A stretch of DNA of 12,109 nt, taken from assembly GCA_946482385.1 (NCBI GenBank), contig CAMLRI010000016.1, positions 1 to 12,109 of the forward strand, written 5' to 3'. This DNA is from an uncultured Cellvibrio sp. (lineage in GTDB: Bacteria > Pseudomonadota > Gammaproteobacteria > Pseudomonadales > Cellvibrionaceae). This document shows, piece by piece, positions 6,468-12,109 of the stretch. Numbering within the stretch: position 1 is the stretch's first letter; each line of letters begins with the position of its first letter. Both the position numbers and the translations under genes were made by a program. Below the pieces are notes generated by a model. That model was given only the letters and a program-made list of their open reading frames with translations. It was not told where the DNA came from and ran no database searches.

Positions 6468-6488
6468 AGCGACAAAACCCACTTGTTT

Positions 6489-6540
6489 GGCAATAAATGC
6501 TTAAAAATTAAATTTTATGGCAATAAAATTGTTTATTGGC
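6489..6540. promoter_or_regulatory. Probable Lrp/AsnC operator region with CAATAAA repeats
   Basis: GGCAATAAA occurs at 6489-6497 and 6519-6527, 30 bp apart (about three helical turns). The second copy forms a dyad with TTTATTG (6532-6538) around a 4-bp centre. The surrounding 6485-6545 is very AT-rich, as usual for Lrp-family binding. It lies 22-73 bp upstream of the regulator ATG and about 245 bp upstream of leuA. Confidence 0.55.
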
Positions 6541-6599
6541 TGATATTACCACAATCTTAGCAATCATCTGCCCGATGGTTTTCACTAGACTGCTGATAA

Positions 6600-6758
6600 A
6601 TCCCCCCGGCCCCCTTTGTTAAAGGGGGAGTTTGGTAGCCACTTCTGAGCCATCACCCATAGGCCAGAGAGTGTAGGCGACCCACAAGGTTAGCCCGCCA
6701 CCAAACCACACCTACAAGGTGCCAACTTCCCCCTTGGAAAAAGGGGGCCAGGGGGGAT
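6600..6758. repeat. 159-bp foldback (MITE-like) element in the leuA upstream region
   Basis: The ends are inverted repeats of about 35 bp: ATCCCCCC-GGCCCCCTTT...AAAGGGGGAGTT on the left and the near complement AACTTCCCCCTT...AAGGGGGCC-A-GGGGGGAT on the right. Each end itself folds into a GC hairpin: 6610-6628 (8-bp stem, GTT loop) and 6729-6747 (7-bp stem). Inside lies TGTAGG (6672-6677) / CCTACA (6711-6716). TAA flanks both sides (6597-6599 and 6759-6761), a possible target duplication. No coding capacity is visible. The right end lies 24 bp before leuA. Confidence 0.7.
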
Positions 6759-6782
6759 TAAAAAATCATTCAGGAGTCGATC

Positions 6783-8450
6783 ATGCTTGCCAACCCATCC
6801 AGTAAATACCAGCGTTTTATCGGCGTGTCCTTGCCCGACCGCCAGTGGCCCAACAAGGTCATCGAAAAACCGCCCATTTGGATGAGCACCGACCTGCGCG
6901 ATGGCAACCAGGCGCTGATAGACCCTATGTCGGTCGCCACCAAATTGCGTATGTTCAAAGAGCTGGTGGCCATTGGCTTTAAAGAAATCGAAATCGGCTT
7001 TCCCTCGGCCAGTGAAATTGATTACAACTTCACTCGCCAGTTGATCGAGGAAAATTTAATTCCCGACGATGTGACCATCGAGGTGTTGGTACAGGCGCGC
7101 TACGATTTGATTGAAAAAACCGTGCAGAGTTTGCGCGGTGCCAAGCGCGCGATTTTGCACATGTACAACCCGCTTGCACCTGCCTTCCGCAAAATTGTCT
7201 ACAACACCGACGAAGCCGGTGTAAAAAATATTGCAATCCAGGGCACCAAGTGGTGCAAGGAGTTAACTGCCCAGGCGCCGGAAGTGGATTGGACTTTCCA
7301 ATATTCGCCGGAAGTTTTTTCCAGCACCGAAGTGGAATTGGTAAAAGAAGTCTGCGATGCGGTGGTGGAGATTTGGAACCCATCGCCCCAGAAAAAAATG
7401 ATTTTGAATTTGCCCGCCACGGTGGAGATGAACACACCTAACACCTACGCCGATCAAATTGAGTGGATTCACCGCCATATCAATCGCCGCGATTCCATCA
7501 TCATCAGCGTGCACCCGCACAACGACCGCGGCACCGCGGTAGCCGCCGCAGAATTGGCGGTGATGGCCGGTGCCGACCGGGTGGAAGGCTGTTTGTTTGG
7601 CAACGGCGAGCGCACTGGCAATGTCTGCCTGGTGACTCTGGCGATGAATTTGTATTCCCAGGGCATCCACCCGGGTTTGGATTTTTCCGATATCGACCGC
7701 GTGCGCAAATTGCACGAGGAATGCACCCAATTGCCGGTACACCCGCGCCATCCCTACGCCGGGGAATTGGTATTTACCGCCTTTTCCGGCTCGCACCAGG
7801 ACGCCATTAAAAAAGGTTTTGCGGTGCAGAAAAAAGATGCGCTTTGGCAAGTGCCTTATTTGCCCATCGACCCGGCAGATTTAAACCGCAGTTACGATGC
7901 GGTGGTGCGTGTGAACGCGCAATCCGGCAAAGGCGGTGTGAGCTTTTTGTTGCAACAGGAAGCCGGTTTGCAATTGCCGCGCCGTTTGCAGATTGAATTT
8001 AGCAGTGTGGTGCAAAAAGTTAGCGACAGCACCGGTAAGGAAGTGAAGGCCAGTGAAATCGTCAAAATATTTAACGAGGAATATTTTGCGGTAAATGCGC
8101 CTATTGCTTATCAGTCGAGTAAGTTCACCGAACAGGACGACACCCACCAGGTGGATATTGTGATACGTGCGCAACACAAAAATGAAACCGTGCAAATCAG
8201 CGGCAGCGGCAATGGCCCCATAGACGCCGCCGCCCACGCCATCAGCCAGTTTATCGACGGCGAAGTGAGCGTGATTGATTACCACGAACACTCTGTTGGC
8301 GAAGGTTCCGATGTGGCGGCAGTCACCTACGTGGAAATCAAAGTGAAAAACGGCAAACCCGTGTATGGCGTGGGGCAGGATCGCAACATTATTACTTCGG
8401 CAGTAAAAGCGCTGATTAACGGGGTAAATCGCAGTGGGGCGGTAAGCTAA
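6783..8450 (+). CDS. leuA: 2-isopropylmalate synthase
   Basis: Condenses acetyl-CoA with 2-oxoisovalerate to 2-isopropylmalate, the first committed step of leucine synthesis, in the cytoplasm. The protein has 555 residues, the long form found in Pseudomonas. The DRE-TIM barrel (about 30-310) shows DLRDGNQ (37-43), the metal-binding HPHNDRG (H244, H246) and GNGERTGN (273-280). A linker domain contains [12 protein letters not shown] and [14 protein letters not shown]. The C-terminal regulatory domain (about 425-555) carries [11 protein letters not shown] (473-483) and is where leucine normally binds for feedback inhibition. AGGAG (6772-6776), 6 nt before ATG 6783, supports the start. It stands alone, divergent from an Lrp-type regulator, with a foldback repeat in its leader. 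No convincing leucine leader peptide or terminator was seen. Confidence 0.97.
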   Translation: MLANPSSKYQRFIGVSLPDRQWPNKVIEKPPIWMSTDLRDGNQALIDPMSVATKLRMFKELVAIGFKEIEIGFPSASEIDYNFTRQLIEENLIPDDVTIEVLVQARYDLIEKTVQSLRGAKRAILHMYNPLAPAFRKIVYNTDEAGVKNIAIQGTKWCKELTAQAPEVDWTFQYSPEVFSSTEVELVKEVCDAVVEIWNPSPQKKMILNLPATVEMNTPNTYADQIEWIHRHINRRDSIIISVHPHNDRGTAVAAAELAVMAGADRVEGCLFGNGERTGNVCLVTLAMNLYSQGIHPGLDFSDIDRVRKLHEECTQLPVHPRHPYAGELVFTAFSGSHQDAIKKGFAVQKKDALWQVPYLPIDPADLNRSYDAVVRVNAQSGKGGVSFLLQQEAGLQLPRRLQIEFSSVVQKVSDSTGKEVKASEIVKIFNEEYFAVNAPIAYQSSKFTEQDDTHQVDIVIRAQHKNETVQISGSGNGPIDAAAHAISQFIDGEVSVIDYHEHSVGEGSDVAAVTYVEIKVKNGKPVYGVGQDRNIITSAVKALINGVNRSGAVS

Positions 8451-8462
8451 CTAATACCTTAG

Positions 8463-8633
8463 GCCAAGAGCGCGAAAAAGCAGTTGGTGCATGAAGCCAT
8501 CATTGACCATGACATCGTCAATAACGCCTTTGCCCAAGAGGCTGGTGCCAAACGGGTAGATAAGCTGCTGGATAACCAGTTGGATAAGGTGCTGTACACC
8601 CTGGCCGATGGGCTTTGGGGTGAGGCGGGCTAA
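8463..8633 (+). pseudogene. Orphan C-terminal coding fragment, possibly from a type I restriction (HsdR-like) subunit
   Basis: Fifty-six sense codons to TAA 8631-8633, bounded upstream by an in-frame TAG (8460-8462), so only the end of a protein is present. No ATG occurs in frame; GTG 8487 lacks a ribosome site. The peptide is coherent and protein-like: it contains LVHEAIIDHDIVNNAFAQE, then GAKRVDKLLDNQLDKVL and a final LADGLWGEAG. I associate this pattern with C-terminal ends of type I restriction endonuclease subunits, but only weakly. It begins 12 bp after the leuA stop and is followed at once by a GC-hairpin repeat and a Fic gene, a neighbourhood that looks like a scar of a deleted defence or mobile island. 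Confidence 0.5.
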
Positions 8634-8643
8634 CCCCCTCCAA

Positions 8644-8666
8644 CCTCCCCCTTTGCAAGGGGGAGG
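8644..8666. repeat. Single GC-rich palindromic hairpin, kin to the foldback repeats
   Basis: CCTCCCCCTT (8644-8653) / AAGGGGGAGG (8657-8666) make a perfect 10-bp stem with a TGC loop. It sits 10 bp after the stop of the orphan fragment. No T tract follows, so it is a poor terminator. The C5TT/AAG5 core is shared with the elements at 6600-6758 and 9952-10034. Confidence 0.65.
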
Positions 8667-8731
8667 GGCTGACTGCCTGTGCGATACATGTACATCTGAT
8701 CAAACAAAGTTAAAGCAAAAATGCCGTTTAT

Positions 8732-8761
8732 TTTACTTTTGGCGCTATTTTAAAATAATAT
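8732..8761 (+). promoter_or_regulatory. Candidate sigma-70 promoter for the Fic gene
   Basis: TTTACT (8732-8737), an 18-bp spacer and TAATAT (8756-8761) each match consensus at four of six positions, within an AT-rich stretch. The predicted start, about 8768, leaves a leader near 29 nt before ATG 8797. Other phasings are possible. Confidence 0.35.
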
Positions 8762-8796
8762 GCTGGCTTATTTTAGCTTTGGCAGAGTTTTCCATT

Positions 8797-9951
8797 ATGA
8801 ATCGCGGACTAACGGGGCGTTATGTGCCCAGTATTGCAGGTGGCTTTGCCTGTCAGGCGTTTATTCCTGCGCCGCTGCCACCCCATCCACCGCTTGCAAT
8901 CAATGGCAAGCTGCAAGCGCGATTGGCCGAAGCCCACATTGCCCTTGGTCGCTTGGATGCTATCAGCAGCCTGTTGCCGGATGCACAGCTATTTCTCTAC
9001 AGCTATGTGCGCAAAGAAGCGGTTATGTCATCGCAGATAGAGGGCACACAATCATCCCTGAGTGACTTAATGCTCTATGAAATGGCCGCCCAGCCCGGTG
9101 TGCCAATGGATGACGCGCAAGAAGTCTCCTGTTATGTAAACGCGCTAACCCTCGGAGTAGAGCGCATCAACCAAGGCAATCCCATAACCATCCGCCTCGT
9201 CAAAGAGCTGCATCAAGCGCTGATGACATCTGGCCGTGGCATTCAGCGTGGCCCCGGTGAGTTTCGTGCTAATCAGGTATGGATTGGCGGCCACCGCGCG
9301 GATGAAGCGACTTTTGTGCCTCCGCCAGCGAATGAAATTGCTGCCTGTTGGAGTGAGTTGGAAAATTTTTTAAATGATGTTCCCGAAGCTACCGAACCGG
9401 TAATCAAAGCGGCACTCATGCATGTGCAATTTGAAACTATTCACCCGTTTATGGATGGCAATGGCCGCTTGGGGCGTTTATTAATTCCGCTTATTTTCGC
9501 GCAAGCGGGCATCTTGAAAGAGCCTTTGTTGTACCTGTCTGTGTTTTTTAAAAAGCATCGCCAAACCTATTACGAGCGGTTACAGCAAGTGCGCTTAACC
9601 GGTGATTGGGAAAACTGGCTGTTATTTTTTGTAGATGCTATTACCGCAACGGCTACGCAAGCCGTAGCTACCGCACAGCAGCTCAATCAATTGCTGGCAA
9701 CGGACAAAACCAAGCTGGCGCAACTGGGCCGTGTGGCAGGTTCAGCCAATCAAATACTGGAAGCATTTTTTAATCAGCCGATTGCCAGCATAAATCTGTT
9801 GGTAGAAAAAACTGGCCTAACGCCCGCCACCATTGGCAAAGCCTTGGATGCTATGGAAAACACACTGGGGCTGGTGCGTGAACTCACTGGCCAAAAGCGC
9901 AACCGCGTATATGCCTACAGCGCTTATATTGAAATTTTAAATCAGGAATAA
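8797..9951 (+). CDS. Fic-domain protein, probable AMP transferase with N-terminal inhibitory motif
   Basis: A 384-residue cytoplasmic protein from ATG 8797. The frame runs upstream to 8608, but that extension translates a GC-hairpin repeat and AT-rich DNA, so it is not used. Residues 1-90 are a Fic N-terminal domain carrying S78-S-Q-I-E82-G83, which fits the inhibitory [S/T]xxxE[G/N] motif of class II Fic proteins. The Fic core (about 105-280) contains HPFMDGNGRLGR (216-227) with catalytic H216 and the Asp/Asn/Arg residues that hold Mg-ATP. A winged-helix-like C-terminus follows (about 305-384; ASINLLVEKTGLTPATIGKAL). The protein should transfer AMP to hydroxyl groups of target proteins, or to itself, once inhibition is relieved. 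Such genes are often linked to restriction or toxin loci; here it lies next to an orphan fragment. The target is unknown. The ribosome site is weak. Confidence 0.92.
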   Translation: MNRGLTGRYVPSIAGGFACQAFIPAPLPPHPPLAINGKLQARLAEAHIALGRLDAISSLLPDAQLFLYSYVRKEAVMSSQIEGTQSSLSDLMLYEMAAQPGVPMDDAQEVSCYVNALTLGVERINQGNPITIRLVKELHQALMTSGRGIQRGPGEFRANQVWIGGHRADEATFVPPPANEIAACWSELENFLNDVPEATEPVIKAALMHVQFETIHPFMDGNGRLGRLLIPLIFAQAGILKEPLLYLSVFFKKHRQTYYERLQQVRLTGDWENWLLFFVDAITATATQAVATAQQLNQLLATDKTKLAQLGRVAGSANQILEAFFNQPIASINLLVEKTGLTPATIGKALDAMENTLGLVRELTGQKRNRVYAYSAYIEILNQE

Positions 9952-10034
9952 AAAACCTCCCCAACCCTCCATTTTCCAAAGGGAGGGAGTAACAACCCCT
10001 CTTTGAACAAGGGGTCGCCGAAGGCGGGGGGATT
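9952..10034. repeat. Composite GC-hairpin intergenic repeat abutting the Fic stop
   Basis: Begins directly after the Fic stop with AACCTCCCCAACCCTCC and ends GGCGGGGGGATT, the same GGGGGGATT end as the repeat before leuA. It contains three hairpins: CCCTCC (9965-9970) / GGAGGG (9982-9987), ACCCCT (9995-10000) / AGGGGT (10010-10015), and CGCC-GAA-GGCG (10016-10026). No T tract and no coding capacity are visible. Confidence 0.65.
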
Positions 10035-10352
10035 CAATCAGCATGACCAACAACGATATTAAGCCATTGAATCCAACCCCCCGGGTTTTGCATCCAATTC
10101 ACTGAACCCGGCAGGTTTTCTCTCCCCAACTTGAGCACCTGTGCCGGTTCAACTGCCGCTGGTGCTGGCCGGTTGTAACACCGGCGGCGGTGTTTGCCCG
10201 GAGCATAGGCCAATGCCCCGGGTACTTGTCGACCGGTTGGGCGATAGGGGCGTATACTCGCTGGGCAAAAAAAATCAGCCTGGGACTGAATCCAAAAGGA
10301 AAGCTGCTGTGTCCTAGAGGTTAAGACTCTTGTGGTAACCGGGGAAGGGACC
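10035..10352 (+). other. Structured non-coding region upstream of the ABC permeases
   Basis: About 318 bp without a convincing gene. It has two perfect inverted repeats: CCGGGTT (10081-10087) / AACCCGG (10105-10111), and AACACCG-GCGG-CGGTGTT (10177-10194). CCGGTT occurs three times (10144, 10169 and 10233). TATACT at 10253-10258 is a good -10, but no -35 lies at normal spacing (TTGTCG 10226-10231 is 21 bp away). The downstream part would be an approximately 85-nt leader. No tRNA or known riboswitch was recognised. Confidence 0.4.
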
Positions 10353-11603
10353 ATGGATAGCTTGCAAGAAATCCTCTACAGCCTGCGCCATAACAAGCTG
10401 CGCACGGCCTTAACGGCATTCGGTGTCTTTTGGGGCATTTTGATGCTGATCCTGTTGCTGGGCGCCGGGCGCGGTATGGAAAAAGCCTTTAGCGATGGCT
10501 GGAGCAACGATGTTGCCGACTCCATCTGGATTTTCCCCAGCACTACTTCTGTGCCCTATATGGGCTTGCCGGTGGGCCGCCAAATTGCCCTGAGCGACGG
10601 CGATATGGCCGCACTGCGGCAAAATATTCCCGGCATTGGCTACCTCTCCAGCGAAAATCCCCTCGGCTCTTTTATCAATTCCGATATTTCCGTGAGTTAC
10701 GGCAACAAATCCGGCAGCTTCCAGGTACTGGGTGTGGCCGACCAGTATTTCAATATCAAGGAAAAAGTGCGCTTCGATGATGGCCGCCGCTTGAATCGTT
10801 TAGATCAAAGCGATAACCGCAAAGTAGTGGTGATAGGCACCCGGGTGAGCGAGCGTTTGTTCAACCACCACGCCGAAGCCATAGGCAAAGAAATTGCGAT
10901 TAATGGCATTAGCTTTCGCGTGATTGGTTTGTTTTACGACAAAGGCAACCAGGGGCGCATGTCGGAGCGCATTTATTTGCCGGTGAGCGCCTTTAAAAAA
11001 TCCTTTGGCGGTGGCCAGCAAGTGGCTTTGATTACCGCGCGGCCCAAACCCGGCGTCGATGGCATTGCCCTGGAGCAGCAAATTCTCGAGCTGCTAAAAC
11101 AGCGCCACAAAATTGCCCCCAGCGATTTGCGCGCAATTGAAGTGGCCAATATGGCGCGCGCAGCGGCGGATGTTAATGCCATGTTTACCGGGCTGAATAT
11201 GTTTATTTGGCTGGTGGGTATAGGCACTTTGCTGGCGGGCATAGTGGGCGTGAGCAATATCATGATTATCACCGTAAAGGAGCGCACCCGCGAAATCGGC
11301 ATCCGCAAAGCCCTGGGCGCCAACCCCAATGGCATTATCGGCAGCTTGTTATTGGAATCGGTACTGGTAACCGGGGTGGCTGGCTACACAGGTTTGGTGC
11401 TGGGTGTGGCGCTGCTGGAAGGCGTGGCGGCGGCGATGAAAAAATTAAATATTGAACTGCCATTTTTTCAACAGCCGGAAATTGATTTAACAGTAGCCAT
11501 TAGTGCGCTGCTGTTGCTGATTGTTGCCGGCATTATCGCCGGCCTGATGCCCGCTGTGCGCGCCGCGCGCATTATGCCGGTTGAAGCTATGAAGGCGGAG
11601 TAG
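10353..11603 (+). CDS. MacB/FtsX-type ABC transporter permease
   Basis: A 416-residue inner-membrane protein from ATG 10353, preceded by a GGGAAGGGA ribosome site; an in-frame GTG at 10332 is less likely. Four membrane segments are visible: one near the N-terminus (about 20-38) and three after residue 280 (about 282-305, 335-357 and 379-400). Between them lies a large periplasmic domain (about 40-278), the MacB_PCD arrangement. ERTREIGIRKALGA (310-323) and a C-terminal PAVRAARIMPVEAMK are typical FtsX-domain features. Such permeases do not form a classical channel; they drive mechanotransmission or export with a LolD/MacB-like ATPase and often a periplasmic fusion protein. It is followed 5 bp later by a paralogous permease, so it is part of an operon whose ATPase must lie beyond the window. 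The substrate is unknown. Confidence 0.93.
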   Translation: MDSLQEILYSLRHNKLRTALTAFGVFWGILMLILLLGAGRGMEKAFSDGWSNDVADSIWIFPSTTSVPYMGLPVGRQIALSDGDMAALRQNIPGIGYLSSENPLGSFINSDISVSYGNKSGSFQVLGVADQYFNIKEKVRFDDGRRLNRLDQSDNRKVVVIGTRVSERLFNHHAEAIGKEIAINGISFRVIGLFYDKGNQGRMSERIYLPVSAFKKSFGGGQQVALITARPKPGVDGIALEQQILELLKQRHKIAPSDLRAIEVANMARAAADVNAMFTGLNMFIWLVGIGTLLAGIVGVSNIMIITVKERTREIGIRKALGANPNGIIGSLLLESVLVTGVAGYTGLVLGVALLEGVAAAMKKLNIELPFFQQPEIDLTVAISALLLLIVAGIIAGLMPAVRAARIMPVEAMKAE

Positions 11604-11608
11604 CAGCC

Positions 11609-12109
11609 ATGATGGATTGGGATAAGTGGCAAGAAATCTTCAACAGCCTGCGCAAACAAAAATTGCGCACCGGGCTCACCGCCTTTGGGGTTTTTTGGGG
11701 CATTTTTATGCTGGTGATCCTGCTCGGTTTTGGCGGTGGTTTTGGCTACAAAATTGAAAGCATTTTTGGCGATGCCAAACAAGTTGTGCTGCTTTGGCCA
11801 TCCAACAATACCCAATGGGAATACCAGGGTTTTGGCAAAGGTCGCAATATTAAATTCACCGAAGCGGATGTGGATGCCATCCGCCAGAAAATCCGCAGTG
11901 TGCAGCTGGTCGACGGCAAAAATAACCTGGGCAATTGGGGCGCGGCACAGTACACCGTGTACCAGCAAAAAAGCGGCTCTTTTGCGGTGATGGGCAGCCA
12001 CCCCGGTTGGGAGCCGTTTGAATTTATCAAACTGGTGCGGGGGCGCTATATCAATCCCCTGGATGAACAAGAAAAACGCAAAGTGGCGGTGATTGGCACC
12101 CGTGTGCAG
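11609..12109 (+). CDS. Second MacB/FtsX-type ABC permease (3' end outside window)
   Basis: Starts at ATG 11609 (an adjacent ATG at 11612 is an alternative), 5 bp after the previous stop, with GGAG (11597-11600) inside the end of the preceding gene. It is open to the window edge, giving 167 codons. The N-terminus QEIFNSLRKQKLRTGLTA, followed by FGVFWGIFMLVILLG, closely parallels the first permease (QEILYSLRHNKLRTALTA). KRKVAVIGTRV likewise parallels NRKVVVIGTRV, so the two genes are tandem paralogues. The first membrane segment (about 22-41) and the start of the periplasmic domain are present; the other three segments and the FtsX motif are not in the window. The pair probably forms a heterodimeric permease. 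Translational coupling is likely from the spacing. Confidence 0.92.
   Translation, partial: MMDWDKWQEIFNSLRKQKLRTGLTAFGVFWGIFMLVILLGFGGGFGYKIESIFGDAKQVVLLWPSNNTQWEYQGFGKGRNIKFTEADVDAIRQKIRSVQLVDGKNNLGNWGAAQYTVYQQKSGSFAVMGSHPGWEPFEFIKLVRGRYINPLDEQEKRKVAVIGTRVQ

Noticed and set aside
6575..6622. 15-codon peptide with adjacent Leu codons (CTG CTG) upstream of leuA, as in a leucine attenuator
   Set aside because: No ribosome site, only three Leu codons, and its 3' half lies inside the foldback repeat. No terminator/antiterminator pair with a T tract follows.
8608..8796. 63-residue N-terminal extension of the Fic gene
   Set aside because: It would translate through the orphan fragment in another frame, the GC hairpin and the AT-rich promoter region; the Fic N-terminal domain begins naturally after ATG 8797.
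10034..10354. 106-codon minus-strand ORF upstream of the permease genes
   Set aside because: No family resemblance, Arg/Pro-rich composition typical of antisense GC-rich DNA, and it reads through the inverted repeats.

Overview
The window most likely comes from a gammaproteobacterium of the Cellvibrio/Saccharophagus type. This is inferred from a secreted GH13 amylase with a long serine linker and duplicated N-terminal modules, a Pseudomonas-type long LeuA, an Lrp/AsnC regulator, and moderately GC-rich coding sequence. No ribosomal marker is present, so the genus is an inference.

Layout. Positions 1-642 are clearly more AT-rich than the rest. They hold the 3' end of a protein resembling lysozyme-like or phage-tail/T6SS cargo enzymes, followed 3 bp later by a small exported protein, an arrangement that suggests an effector and its immunity protein. 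A strong terminator closes this block (691-722). A 58-codon gene for a charged small protein follows (843-1019). A bidirectional terminator (1048-1077) then separates it from the convergent amylase gene (3632-1197, minus strand). The roughly 465-bp gap 3633-4098 holds a 9-bp inverted repeat and a near-consensus sigma-54 promoter in front of cyanase (cynS), which is followed 6 bp later by a DUF1348/NTF2-like gene. Convergent to these, on the minus strand, lie a TerB plus J-domain co-chaperone gene and, upstream of it, an Lrp/AsnC regulator gene. The regulator is divergent from leuA. The space between them carries CAATAAA repeats (a probable operator) and a 159-bp foldback repeat that would lie in the leuA leader.

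Beyond leuA lie an orphan C-terminal coding fragment without a start, a GC-hairpin repeat, a Fic-domain gene (probable AMP transferase with an N-terminal inhibitory motif), a second composite GC-hairpin repeat, about 315 bp of structured non-coding DNA, and two tandem MacB/FtsX-type ABC permease genes. The second permease gene runs off the window.

How the genes work together. CynS turns cyanate into ammonia and CO2, and the sigma-54 promoter would link it to nitrogen status. LeuA commits carbon to leucine, and the neighbouring Lrp-type regulator is the natural candidate to control itself and perhaps leuA. The permeases need an ATPase and a membrane-fusion partner that must lie outside the window. 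The most unusual points are the sigma-54/enhancer arrangement at cynS, a C5 homopolymer that separates the J-protein from an in-register 37-residue hydrophobic tail in the -1 frame, the foldback repeats, and the orphan C-terminal fragment. No complete new multi-gene system is evident.
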